From: Paraburkholderia sp. BCC1886
GTDB taxonomy: Bacteria; Pseudomonadota; Gammaproteobacteria; Burkholderiales; Burkholderiaceae
Assembly (NCBI RefSeq): GCF_900996245.1
Contig: NZ_CAAJGK010000129.1
Span: forward strand, 1 to 64,000
Length of the DNA: 64,000 nucleotides
Direction of reading: 5' to 3'
In this document: positions 18,187-26,833 of the stretch, one piece after another
How the letters are laid out: each line of letters starts with the position of its first letter
How positions within the stretch are numbered: the first letter of the stretch is position 1
The notes under the pieces: generated by a model
The model's database searches: none
What the model was told of the DNA's origin: nothing
Seen by the model: only the letters and a program-made list of their open reading frames with translations
Position numbers and translations under genes: made by a program

Positions 18187-18774
18187 TTATCTTCGCGTTG
18201 CGGCCGGTTGTCGATGTTTAGCCGTGCGCGCGTTGACCACCTGCATCCGGCTGGTTTCGAGATCGAGCGAACTGCTCAACAGGAAATCCAGCGGGTAGGG
18301 TTTCATGTTCATCACTCCGCTGACTTCGAACATGAGCAGGTTGTACGCGATACCCGTGCTCGCCTGCGAGATGGGCAGCACAGCAAGAGACGCCGGCAGC
18401 ACGCGTGGCTCGAATTCGAGAATCGCACGACGAATAACGCGCTCAATGTCGGACCAACGGCGGGTGGCGAGACAGGTTCCACAGAGCGGTGGAATGCCGA
18501 AATTGACAGTCGAAGCCGCTGCCTCCGGAAAGCGCGCACGATCGATCTGATCTTCCAGACTGGTCGTACTCAGCAGGTAGCCCAAATCGCGCAACAGGAT
18601 CTCGCGCATCCGTGCACGCGTAGGCGCGCATTCGGACGATGTCTCGTTGATCCGGCGCGGCGCATCGTGGCACAAACGGTCGAGTAAGGTCGGCAACACG
18701 GTGGCATTCGCGCGTCGCAGTTGGCGCACCAATCGCCCGTTGGACTGGCGGGGGAGGCTTCCGATGGTGGACAT
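18187..18774 (-). CDS. tssE: Type VI secretion baseplate protein TssE
   Basis: A 195-residue gp25-like protein. MREILLRDLGYLLSTTSLED and NFGIPPLCG match the conserved core, and ERVIRRAILEFEPRVLPASL contains the EFEPR motif typical of gp25/TssE. It joins the sheath to the baseplate. It begins three bases after the stop of the upstream unknown gene, so it is clearly in the same transcript. Confidence 0.93.
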   Translation of the reverse strand: MSTIGSLPRQSNGRLVRQLRRANATVLPTLLDRLCHDAPRRINETSSECAPTRARMREILLRDLGYLLSTTSLEDQIDRARFPEAAASTVNFGIPPLCGTCLATRRWSDIERVIRRAILEFEPRVLPASLAVLPISQASTGIAYNLLMFEVSGVMNMKPYPLDFLLSSSLDLETSRMQVVNARTAKHRQPAATRR

Positions 18775-18777
18775 TCT

Positions 18778-19500
18778 CTACTTCTCCTCTCCTGGCGCTT
18801 CGAGACCCGGTGTGAAGGCTTCGAGAAAATGAAGCGACGACACGTGATCGGGTCTGCTTGGGCGGGTGCTTAGGCTTGTGCCTGGGTGTCGATTGCCGGT
18901 TGCCTCTGTAAAGCGCGGACAACGAAGCGGAGTGTCGAGACTGACCGCGTGATGTTCACGGAGCACGAGTTCGGGAGGCCTTCGCGCAGGTTCCTGCGCG
19001 TCTATTGGTCCATTGGGCGCGAACACCCGCAGGATTTCCGGGACGACTGTTTGCTCGGGGTCTGGCAGGTTGTCGATGCGCACAAGGCCGAACTCGGCGT
19101 CGATGCTACCCGGCTTCGACAGCAACGCTTCGATCGAGTCACGAACGCGCCATTCGTGCTGGCGTGGTCTGTCCCGGGACGGGTCCACGCTGGCCGGCGG
19201 AGGGGCCACGTAGGCACTCAAATCGACGTCGGGCCGCATTTGCGGATCGTAGAGCGCCTGAAAGTACTGACCGCGCAATGCCGCGATCAGGTCCTGCGCC
19301 ACTATATTGCTGGGCGGGAAGGACGTGCCGTTGCTAATTGATTCTGTATGCGTCTCATTGAGTCTGCGAGCGGCCAGATATTTCTTGGTAAAAGAACCGA
19401 TTTGCGTCTTGAAAATAAGGCAATTGATTTTCGGATAATCTGAATTTTTCTTAAATAGTCCTATGACTATTGCTGCGAGGAAGTAAAGGATAGGCGTCAT
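18778..19500 (-). CDS. Unknown protein leading the minus-strand tss operon
   Basis: A 240-residue protein I do not recognise. The ATG at 19500 has a strong GGAGG six bases upstream, which decides the start over the in-frame ATG at 19554. Residues 4-16 (ILYFLAAIVIGLF) look like a short membrane anchor, followed by a basic segment (KKNSDYPK, FKTQIGSFTKKYLAARR). A Pro/Asp/Arg-rich soluble part follows (RDRPRQHEWRVRDSIEALLS, FGLVRIDNLPDPEQTVVPEI). The first quarter is noticeably AT-rich and the rest GC-rich. Position and three-base spacing to tssE argue for a role in, or acquisition with, the secretion apparatus. Confidence 0.65.
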   Translation of the reverse strand: MTPILYFLAAIVIGLFKKNSDYPKINCLIFKTQIGSFTKKYLAARRLNETHTESISNGTSFPPSNIVAQDLIAALRGQYFQALYDPQMRPDVDLSAYVAPPPASVDPSRDRPRQHEWRVRDSIEALLSKPGSIDAEFGLVRIDNLPDPEQTVVPEILRVFAPNGPIDAQEPARRPPELVLREHHAVSLDTPLRCPRFTEATGNRHPGTSLSTRPSRPDHVSSLHFLEAFTPGLEAPGEEK

Positions 19501-19928
19501 TTTCGGCCTCCGAAAGAGTCGATGGATTATCGCTATAAATCTCCGAATTTTCAACGTTTCTTCGCCGTGATCGCTTCGACAGCAAGACCAGCGGGGTCGA
19601 TGTTTTGGCTATAGGATTAATCCGAAATTCGTTAAAACAATCATTCTAAATTTTAGTTGTTGTCGATATCTTCACAAATACGTCGGACCTGGATATATTG
19701 AGCGAACGGATTTTGTTTAGATTCAATTGGGCATCCCTGCATCTCAATTAAATTTCAATCTGGCGACTCTGGCTTTATTAATCAGAGGCGTTGGTATTCG
19801 CTTGCTTCGAGAATAAGCTTGTTTTTAAATTGATTTGGCGTTGGGGAGGATTAAATCCGGGCGATTTTTAGTTTTGATTTTCTCTTGCAGCTCATTTCAT
19901 CAACCGCCGGCAGCGTTAGGAGGCAAGT
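19501..19928. promoter_or_regulatory. AT-rich divergent promoter region of the type VI cluster
   Basis: About 430 bp with no gene, between the two tss arms. It is visibly richer in A and T than anything else in the window (many runs such as AATTTTTC, TTTAAATTGATTT). Promoters for both arms must be here or nearby. I could not find a convincing sigma-54 -24/-12 element. AT-rich islands of this kind are typical targets of H-NS-like silencers (family knowledge, not shown here). Confidence 0.6.
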
Positions 19929-20513
19929 ATGTTCACCGCCACCAGTTCACAAAAATTCATCGGGCGTAATCGGGCGCCTCGCGTACAGATCGAATACGAC
20001 GTGGAGTTGTACGGTTCGGAGCAGACCATCGAATTGCCCTTCGTCATGGGTGTGCTCGCCGATCTGTCGGGTACGCCGGTCGAGGCGCAATCGCCGCTTG
20101 CCGAGCGAACCTTCCTCGAAATCGATATCGACAATTTCGACGAACGCATGCGGGCCATCGAACCGCGAATCGCCTTCGCGGTGCCGAATCGATTGACTGG
20201 AGAGGGGCTGCTGGCCGTCGACATGCGCTTCGAGAGCATTGAAGACTTTTCGCCGGCGGCGATTGCATGCAAGGTCGATTCGCTCAAGCGGCTACTCGAC
20301 GCCCGCACGCAACTCGCCAACCTGCAGACATACATGGATGGCAAGGCAGGTGCAGAGCGGCTCGTCACGCGGTTGCTCAACGACCCGGCGTTGTTATGCG
20401 CGTTGGCGGCCTTGGCCGGCCCGCCGAGCAGGACGACAGACACATCCGGCAGGGACGTGCTTGATGAGCCGGCTGAGCCGCAAAAACCGACCGACAGCAG
20501 CGACATCGCCTGA
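19929..20513 (+). CDS. tssB: Type VI secretion contractile sheath small subunit TssB
   Basis: A 194-residue protein: SSQKFIGRNRAPRVQIEYDV, ELPFVMGVLADLSG, FLEIDIDNFDERMRAI and SIEDFSPAAIACKVDSLKRL are textbook TssB/VipA features. It forms the sheath with TssC. The C-terminal 30 residues are Pro/Asp/Ser-rich. AGGAGGC just upstream of the ATG is a strong ribosome site. First gene of the plus-strand arm, with 39 bp to tssC. Confidence 0.96.
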   Translation: MFTATSSQKFIGRNRAPRVQIEYDVELYGSEQTIELPFVMGVLADLSGTPVEAQSPLAERTFLEIDIDNFDERMRAIEPRIAFAVPNRLTGEGLLAVDMRFESIEDFSPAAIACKVDSLKRLLDARTQLANLQTYMDGKAGAERLVTRLLNDPALLCALAALAGPPSRTTDTSGRDVLDEPAEPQKPTDSSDIA

Positions 20514-20552
20514 TGCCCCGAACCTATCCACTCGCGCCAGGAGGACCCCATT

Positions 20553-22046
20553 ATGACGACACTTCAAACCGAGGTTGCGGTCGCGCCACCGCGAGCCGAC
20601 CAGGACTTCACGCTGCTACTCGAGCAGGAGTTCAAACCGAAGACGGACGAAGCGCGCGAAGCGGTCGAAATCGCATTGCAGACGCTCGCCGAGCAGGCAC
20701 TCCAGCAGTCGGTCACGATCAGCGACGACGCGTATCGAAGTATCGAGGCGCTCATTGGCCGAATCGATCAGACACTGTCGGAACAGATCAATCTGATCCT
20801 GCATCACGACGACTTCCAGAGGCTCGAGTCGGCGTGGCGTGGGCTCCACCATCTGGTTTCGAATACGGAGACCGACGAGACGTTGAAGATCCGCGTGATG
20901 AACGTGTCCAAAGAAGAATTGCGGCGCACGTTGAAGCGGTACAAGGGGGCCGCCTGGGACCAGAGCCCGCTCTTCAAGCAGATTTATGAAGAAGAGTTCG
21001 GTCAGTTAGGTGGCGAGCCGTACGGTTGTCTGGTCGCCGACTATTACTTCGACCACACGCCGCCCGATGTCGATCTGCTGCAATCCATAGCGAAAATCGC
21101 GGCAGCTTCACACACGCCGTTCATCGCCGGGGCTTCGCCGGCGGCGCTGCAAATGGAGTCCTGGCAGGAACTCGCGAATCCACGCGACCTGACCAGAATT
21201 TTCGCGCAAAACCTCGAATACGCGCCGTGGAATGCGCTGCGACAGACCGAGGATGCCCGCTACCTCGGCCTTGCCATGCCACGTTTCCTGTCGCGTTTGC
21301 CGTATGGCGCCATGACCAATCCGGTCGACGAATTCGATTTCGAGGAAGACACCGACGGCACCGATCACAGTCGCTACGCATGGACCAATGCCGCTTACGC
21401 AATGGGCGTCAACATCAACCGCTCTTTCAAGCTATACGGCTGGTGCTCGCTGATTCGCGGCGTGGAATCGGGCGGCACCGTGCAGAACCTGCCGTGCCAC
21501 ACGTTTCCCACCGACGATGGCGGCATCGACATGAAATGCCCGACGGAAATTGCCATTTCCGATAGACGTGAGGCCGAACTCGCGCGTAACGGATTCATTC
21601 CGCTCATTCACCGCAAGAACACGGCGCATGCCACGTTCGTCGGTGCCCAATCGCTGCAGAAGCCCGTCCAATACGACGACGTGGACGCAACGGCCAACGC
21701 GAACCTTTCTTCTCGCCTGCCGTACCTGTTCGCGTGCTCTCGGTTTGCACATTATTTGAAGTGCATCGTGCGCGACAAGATCGGCGCGTTCAGCGAGCGT
21801 GAGGACATGCAACGCTGGCTGAACGGATGGATCATGAATTACGTCGACGCGGACCCGGCCAATTCATCGCAGGAGACCAAGGCGCGCCGGCCGCTCGCGG
21901 CGGCTGAGGTGCTGGTGGACGACGTCGAGGGCAACCCCGGTTACTACCGGGCCAAATTTTTCCTACGGCCACATTTTCAGCTCGAGGGGCTGACCGTATC
22001 GTTGCGTCTCGTCGCAAGATTGCCGTCGATCCGTGCGGCGGCCTGA
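20553..22046 (+). CDS. tssC: Type VI secretion contractile sheath large subunit TssC
   Basis: A 497-residue protein with the strongly conserved VipB features: ILHHDDFQRLESAWRGLHHL, RVMNVSKEELRRTLKR, YEEEFGQLGGEPYGCLVADY, RFLSRLPYGA, CPTEIAISDRREAELARNGF, and the C-terminal YYRAKFFLRPHFQLEGLTVSL-type end. Normal length, no sign of damage. Confidence 0.97.
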   Translation: MTTLQTEVAVAPPRADQDFTLLLEQEFKPKTDEAREAVEIALQTLAEQALQQSVTISDDAYRSIEALIGRIDQTLSEQINLILHHDDFQRLESAWRGLHHLVSNTETDETLKIRVMNVSKEELRRTLKRYKGAAWDQSPLFKQIYEEEFGQLGGEPYGCLVADYYFDHTPPDVDLLQSIAKIAAASHTPFIAGASPAALQMESWQELANPRDLTRIFAQNLEYAPWNALRQTEDARYLGLAMPRFLSRLPYGAMTNPVDEFDFEEDTDGTDHSRYAWTNAAYAMGVNINRSFKLYGWCSLIRGVESGGTVQNLPCHTFPTDDGGIDMKCPTEIAISDRREAELARNGFIPLIHRKNTAHATFVGAQSLQKPVQYDDVDATANANLSSRLPYLFACSRFAHYLKCIVRDKIGAFSEREDMQRWLNGWIMNYVDADPANSSQETKARRPLAAAEVLVDDVEGNPGYYRAKFFLRPHFQLEGLTVSLRLVARLPSIRAAA

Positions 22047-22158
22047 CCCGATTCGACGGGCCACGCGTCGAGCTGGCGCCACGTTCGAACAGGAAACAGC
22101 CGGTCGTTTAACGCTGTCGTATGCGTGCGTGGCGACCTTCGAAGGGGAAATCAGAACC

Positions 22159-22518
22159 ATGCCTTGGACGTATTTTCAATCGACTGGTGTCATGCAGGAC
22201 CCGGAAGGAAACCTGATTGCCACCGGCTATTCCGGTTTTGGCGACGGCCGCAACAACACGTCGATGGAAGGGGTGCCGAATATCGGCCCGATTCCACGCG
22301 GTTCTTACCGTGTCGGCCATGCGCGCATTTCTACGCATACCGGCCCGGTTTCCATGGACCTGATGCCGATTGCTGCGACGCAGACCTTTGGCCGCAGCGG
22401 TTTTCTGGTTCATGGCGACAACCTTTCGCATACCGCATCGCACGGGTGCATCATCCTGGCCCGCGCTGTCCGGGAAAAAATCGACCGTAGTACCGACAGA
22501 GAGTTGACGGTGAAATGA
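22159..22518 (+). CDS. Tlde1-like (DUF2778-type) putative type VI effector, L,D-transpeptidase-like
   Basis: A 119-residue protein with no signal peptide. The C-terminal motif FLVHGDNLSHTASHGCIIL, with His85 and Cys97, is the His/Cys arrangement of L,D-transpeptidase-like enzymes; the overall shape (GNIGPIPRG-like IGPIPRGSYRVG, then HGDN and SxGC) is that of the Tlde1/DUF2778 group. Tlde1 of Salmonella is a type VI effector that cuts or exchanges peptidoglycan tetrapeptides in the target periplasm (established for that protein). Location between tssC and hcp, and ATGA overlap with an exported partner, support an effector-immunity pair. Function here is inferred. Confidence 0.78.
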   Translation: MPWTYFQSTGVMQDPEGNLIATGYSGFGDGRNNTSMEGVPNIGPIPRGSYRVGHARISTHTGPVSMDLMPIAATQTFGRSGFLVHGDNLSHTASHGCIILARAVREKIDRSTDRELTVK

Positions 22519-23027
22519 AATCGACCCGCTATCTCGAACTAGCCTTGATCGTGTCCGCGCTCGTGTTATCAAGCGCGTGTTACGCGGCGACCCTGAGCCC
22601 CGCGCAACTGGCAGTAGACATGCGTTCGCGGGGGCCAACGGCCGTCGTCCAGATGCTCGATCGCTCGGGGCGTTTCGACGCGGTGCTCACCAGCATCGCA
22701 TCCGGCAACACGGCCTGGGTCGGGCTCGCGCCGGAACTGTCCAAAGGCACCGACGCAGGCGCTTCGGCAGGGCTCGGTATCGCGCTCGCAACGGCTCTGC
22801 CCAAAAATCCGCAGGCGGTGCTGCAGGTTCTGGACGGCGGTCCCGTCATGCGTGCGGACATCGTGTGCGGCGTGCCGTTTGTCGAGCCCACGCGTCGTTC
22901 CGTCTCCGCGTATCTTCGGCGGGCGATACCGGCGGTGACGCGCGTGTCGCCGGCCAAGGACTTCGCCCAACGCAGCGCCTGCCTCGAAGCGCTGAATCGC
23001 GCCAAGGCTGCTGCGGCTGCGCTCTAG
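22515..23027 (+). CDS. Exported protein, putative immunity partner of the Tlde1-like effector
   Basis: A 170-residue protein with a Sec signal peptide (MKSTRYLELALIVSALVLSS, cleavage near CYAAT around residue 25). The mature part is mostly helical and alanine-rich, with two conserved-looking cysteines (IVCGVPF and RSACLEAL) that could form a disulfide. Its start overlaps the effector stop by ATGA, so the pair is translationally coupled. Periplasmic location is what an immunity protein against a peptidoglycan-targeting effector needs. No family name is recognised with certainty. Confidence 0.7.
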   Translation: MKSTRYLELALIVSALVLSSACYAATLSPAQLAVDMRSRGPTAVVQMLDRSGRFDAVLTSIASGNTAWVGLAPELSKGTDAGASAGLGIALATALPKNPQAVLQVLDGGPVMRADIVCGVPFVEPTRRSVSAYLRRAIPAVTRVSPAKDFAQRSACLEALNRAKAAAAAL

Positions 23028-23106
23028 CTACACATGTCGAGCGGGCCGACGCAGGCTCCCATGCGAGGCCGCCCGTTCTCAACCAATTCTCAAACAGGAG
23101 TGGTAC

Positions 23107-23589
23107 GTGGCTCAGGACATCTTTCTAAAAATCAGTGGCATCGACGGTGAGTCGCAAGACGCGTCGCACAAGAACGAAATCGAAGTGATGAGTTGGGGAT
23201 GGCGCGTATCGCAGTCTTCGAACATGCATGCGGGCTCGGGCGGTGGAGCAGGCAAAGCCAGTGTCGACGACCTTGCATTCGAGCATTACGTGGACCGAGC
23301 CAGTCCAAACCTCATGAAGTATTGCCTGACCGGCAAACATATCAGCGAGGCGACCCTGGTCGCGCGCAAGGCGGGCGGCAACCCGCTCGAGTACTTCAAG
23401 CTGACCATGAGCGATGTCATCGTTACCGCGGTTCAGCCTGCCGGCTGTATCAATGAGGAACGCATGCGTGAACAGGTCCGGATGTCGTTTGCGAACGTCA
23501 AGCAGGAGTATGTGGTCCAGAATCCGCAAGGAGGCAGTGCAGGGGCCGTAACGGCTAGCTATGACATCAAGGGCAATAAGGAATCCTAG
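23107..23589 (+). CDS. hcp: Type VI secretion tube protein Hcp (TssD)
   Basis: A 160-residue Hcp1-type protein: AQDIFLKISGIDGES, IEVMSWGWRVSQSSNM, DLAFEHYVDRASPNLMKYCL and EYFKLTMSDVIVTAVQPAG. It forms the hexameric rings of the inner tube and can carry small effectors such as the one encoded just upstream. The start codon is GTG at 23107, with CAGGAG a few bases before. Confidence 0.97.
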   Translation: MAQDIFLKISGIDGESQDASHKNEIEVMSWGWRVSQSSNMHAGSGGGAGKASVDDLAFEHYVDRASPNLMKYCLTGKHISEATLVARKAGGNPLEYFKLTMSDVIVTAVQPAGCINEERMREQVRMSFANVKQEYVVQNPQGGSAGAVTASYDIKGNKES

Positions 23590-23687
23590 GGCACGGAAGG
23601 AGCGGTTAGGGCGACTCGCCTGCACTCACGCGCCGCATGATCAGTCCGTCTTGCAACCCACCCCTTCACTTCTGGAGCAGGAAATCG

Positions 23688-24233
23688 ATGCGCTCTCGAG
23701 AATTCGCAGCTACGCCGCTCGAAATCGCTTCACTTTTACGAGCGCTGACCGCATGCGGTCTGGTTGTTACGCTGGCCGCCTGCGCATCGGGGCATTCGGA
23801 CGTCGGTGCATCAAGGGAAACGCGCCAGTTGATGCTGTCGATCGTGGCGACCAGAGAGGTCAATCCGGACGACACGGGTCGTGCAGCACCGATCCTCGTG
23901 CGCGTGTACGAACTCAGCAACGACGACGCATTCGAGTCAGCCGATTTCTTCTCGTTGCGCGATAAGGAGAAAGTGGTGCTCGGCGATCAGATACTCGTAC
24001 GCGAAGAATTTCTGCTGCGTCCTGGCGACGCGCGCGTCATCCGGCGTACCGCGAATCCGCAAACGAGGGCGATTGGAATCGTCGCTGCTTACCGTGATTT
24101 GCCACACTCGGTGTGGCGAGCGAGCTATGCGTTGCAGCCCGCGCCGACTGCCGTGTGGTACAGGCGCGGCGACACGATCGAACTGAACATCGAACTCGGC
24201 GCCGCTGCCGTCAAGGTCTCCGAACACAAGTAA
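23688..24233 (+). CDS. tssJ: Type VI secretion outer-membrane lipoprotein TssJ
   Basis: A 181-residue protein with a lipobox LAAC at residues 29-32, so it is an outer-membrane lipoprotein that docks TssM. The mature fold matches TssJ (LVRVYELSNDDAFESADFFSL, ILVREEFLLRPGDARVI, AAYRDLPHSVWRASYAL). The ATG at 23688 is preceded by GGAGCAGGAA. An earlier in-frame ATG at 23637 would put extra residues before the signal and is rejected. Confidence 0.92.
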   Translation: MRSREFAATPLEIASLLRALTACGLVVTLAACASGHSDVGASRETRQLMLSIVATREVNPDDTGRAAPILVRVYELSNDDAFESADFFSLRDKEKVVLGDQILVREEFLLRPGDARVIRRTANPQTRAIGIVAAYRDLPHSVWRASYALQPAPTAVWYRRGDTIELNIELGAAAVKVSEHK

Positions 24234-24244
24234 TGGAATCAGGC

Positions 24245-25591
24245 ATGAGCTGGCATAACAAAGTGGTTTGGAGCGAGGGGCTATTTTTGCGCCCGCAGCT
24301 GTTTCAACAGCAGGAGCGTTATCTCGAGCGTTTCGCGCACAAGCGTGCTGCGCCGTTGTCGCCATTTTTCTTCGGCTTCAGCCATTACAGCATCGACAGT
24401 GAGGCACTCTCGATCGGCAAAATCGTCGTCAAGGGAGCGACCGGCCTCTTTGCCGACGGCACGCCATTCGATACGCCGGGCAGCGTGCCGCCACCCGCGC
24501 CGCTCAGCATTCGGGAGGAGCATCTCGATCAGGTCATTTATCTGGCCGTGCCGGTTCGCTTGCCGAATGTCGAAGAAATCAGCTTTGACCACGCTGCCGA
24601 CTCGCTGGCACGCTATGGCGTCTTCGAAACGGAGTTGCGAGACACGAATTCGATTGCGCAAGGGCCGAAGGCCGTGCAACTCGCCCACTTGCGCGTGCGG
24701 CTCGTGCCGGAAAAAGAACTGACTGATGCATGGATTGGCCTCGCGCTGACCCGGGTCAAGGCGGTTCGCGCCGACAGTAGTGTCGAGCTGGACGATAGCC
24801 TGGTTCCACCGGTGAGCGGTTACGGCGCCAGCCCGTTGCTGACGGACTGGCTTGTGCGTATTCACGACCTCACGCGTTTGCGGGCCAATGCGCTCGCACG
24901 GCGGCTGACCGGCGGCGATGGAAAGGCCGCTACCGTATCCGAAGTTTCCGACTATTTGCTGCTGCAATCGCTCAATCGCTATGAGCCGCAGCTTCAGCAC
25001 TGTTTGCGTGTGCCAGCTACGGCGCCGGTCGAACTCTATGCGCTGCTTCTCGGCATGGCCGGCGAGTTGTCCACGTACGTGCGCCTGGAGACCCGGCGTC
25101 CGCTCGATTCGCATCCCGCCTACCAGCATGCCGCGCCGCATCTCAGCCTCAAGCCGTTGGTGGACGACACCCAGCGGCTCCTTAACGCGGTGCTGGTACG
25201 CGGCGCGGAGCGCATCGAGTTGCAGGAACACGCACACGGGATGTGTAACGCGGTGCTGGACCAGGCCGAAGTACAAGGTTTTTCTGCCTTGGTGCTGGCC
25301 GTGCACGCACAAATGCCGTCCGACGTGCTGCAACAGCAATTCGCGCTGCAGTCGAAGGCGGGCCCCTCCGGGCGTTTGCCGGACCTCGTGCGCGCGCATC
25401 TTCCGGGCATCGTGTTGCAGGCGCTGCCCGTGCCGCCAAGGCAGATTCCGTTCAATGCCGGGTATGTCTACTACGAGTTCACGCGTAGCGGTGCGCTATG
25501 GGATGAAGTCGCCCGGTACGGCGGCCTGGCGCTGCACGTGGCGGGAGATTTTCCGTCGTTGAAGCTGGAGTTGTGGGGCGTACGCGGATGA
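24245..25591 (+). CDS. tssK: Type VI secretion baseplate protein TssK
   Basis: A 448-residue protein that links the baseplate to the TssJLM membrane complex. The start MSWHNKVVWSEGLFLRPQLF-QQQERYLE is the classical TssK opening, and NAGYVYYEFTRSG near the C-terminus is also conserved. An ATG at 24233 overlaps the tssJ stop and would add four residues; the ATG at 24245 gives the usual N-terminus. The stop overlaps the tssL start. Confidence 0.95.
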   Translation: MSWHNKVVWSEGLFLRPQLFQQQERYLERFAHKRAAPLSPFFFGFSHYSIDSEALSIGKIVVKGATGLFADGTPFDTPGSVPPPAPLSIREEHLDQVIYLAVPVRLPNVEEISFDHAADSLARYGVFETELRDTNSIAQGPKAVQLAHLRVRLVPEKELTDAWIGLALTRVKAVRADSSVELDDSLVPPVSGYGASPLLTDWLVRIHDLTRLRANALARRLTGGDGKAATVSEVSDYLLLQSLNRYEPQLQHCLRVPATAPVELYALLLGMAGELSTYVRLETRRPLDSHPAYQHAAPHLSLKPLVDDTQRLLNAVLVRGAERIELQEHAHGMCNAVLDQAEVQGFSALVLAVHAQMPSDVLQQQFALQSKAGPSGRLPDLVRAHLPGIVLQALPVPPRQIPFNAGYVYYEFTRSGALWDEVARYGGLALHVAGDFPSLKLELWGVRG

Positions 25592-26796
25592 GTACGTCGG
25601 CGCCTACGGTCTTCTCGCTTCCCGCAGAGCCCTATATTGCCCGGCTCGAGGCAGTGAAGTCGTCGCCGAGTCCTTTGCTTGAAGCGTCGCGGGTGCTGTT
25701 GCGCGCGCTGTGCGACATGCCTGACGATCTGCCAGCCGAAGACAGAGACGTTCTACGGCGGCTTCTCGAGTACGAAGTGCGCACGCTGGAGAAATTATGT
25801 GATGAAGCCAATGTCCGTCGCGATCATCGGCTGGGTGCCAGCTACTGTCTGTGCACGGCGCTCGATGAAGCCGCGATGCAGACATCTTGGGGCAGCGCTG
25901 GCAACGGCGGCGTCGAATGGATTACCAACGGCCTTGCCTCCACCTTCCACCAGGATCGTGAAGGGGGCGACAAAATTTATCTGCTGATTGCGCGTCTTCT
26001 CGCCGAGCCATACGAGCATATCGATTTGCTGGAGGTCATCTACCGCGTGGTGAGCCTTGGGTTTTCCGGGCGCTATCGGTTCGAACCCGAGGGGAATCGC
26101 AAGCACGATGCGGTGCGGCAGCGTCTGTATGGTGAGATCGTCGCGCAGCGAGGCTTGCCGCCAGCCGCGCTGTCGCCTCATTGGGTCGGCGACACACAGG
26201 GGCGTAGCCAGACATGGCGCGACCTGCCGGTCTGGGTCACGGCACTCGGAATGTCGCTGATTCTGCTGGCGTCGTTCGCCTACGCGAAGTATCGACTCGC
26301 GATGCGCACTGTGGCTGTCCAGCAGGACATCGCGGCGTTGGGTCGTCTGAGGCCGCTTGCGGAGCAACCGAGGCTGCGTCTACAAACCTTGCTCAAAGAC
26401 GAGATCGCCGCGGCTAAGGTTAGTGTCGAAGAAGACGAGCATCACAGTGCAGTGACGTTTCACGGCGACGACATGTTCGTGCCGGGAACAGCCGCCGTGA
26501 ACGCATCGATGGTGGCGCTCATCGGCCGAATCGCCGGCGAAGTCCGGAAAGTGCCCGGCAAGGTGACGGTCACCGGACACACGGATAACGTGCCGATCCG
26601 CGGTCGTGCGTTCGAGTCCAATCAGGCGCTGTCCGAAGCGCGGGCGCAACAGGTCGTGCAACTGCTGCACGGCGAGGGCGTGCCGGAAGGCCGGCTCGAA
26701 GCCGTCGGGCGAGGCGATACGGTGCCGATCGCCGATAACCGCACGCTGCAAGGCCGCGCGCGCAACCGTCGCGTGCAGATCGACGTCGTTGAATGA
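25588..26796 (+). CDS. tssL: Type VI secretion membrane protein TssL with OmpA-like domain
   Basis: A 402-residue protein. The N-terminal cytoplasmic DotU domain is seen in ASYCLCTALDEAAMQTSWG, FHQDREGGDKIY and FSGRYRFEP. A single membrane helix lies around residues 218-235 (WVTALGMSLILLASFAYA). The periplasmic OmpA/peptidoglycan-binding domain shows VTVTGHTDNVPI, SEARAQQVVQLL and RGRARNRRVQIDV. TssL proteins with a fused OmpA domain anchor the complex to the cell wall directly. The start overlaps the tssK stop by ATGA. Confidence 0.95.
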   Translation: MSTSAPTVFSLPAEPYIARLEAVKSSPSPLLEASRVLLRALCDMPDDLPAEDRDVLRRLLEYEVRTLEKLCDEANVRRDHRLGASYCLCTALDEAAMQTSWGSAGNGGVEWITNGLASTFHQDREGGDKIYLLIARLLAEPYEHIDLLEVIYRVVSLGFSGRYRFEPEGNRKHDAVRQRLYGEIVAQRGLPPAALSPHWVGDTQGRSQTWRDLPVWVTALGMSLILLASFAYAKYRLAMRTVAVQQDIAALGRLRPLAEQPRLRLQTLLKDEIAAAKVSVEEDEHHSAVTFHGDDMFVPGTAAVNASMVALIGRIAGEVRKVPGKVTVTGHTDNVPIRGRAFESNQALSEARAQQVVQLLHGEGVPEGRLEAVGRGDTVPIADNRTLQGRARNRRVQIDVVE

Positions 26797-26833
26797 GAGC
26801 CCCGCAGATGCTCAAATTATTTGGAACGTGAGG

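Noticed and set aside
19501..19928. Sigma-54 promoter for the T6SS
   Set aside because: GG-N10-GC elements with the right flanks were not found; the closest candidate (TTGGGCATCCCTGCAT) has the wrong spacing.
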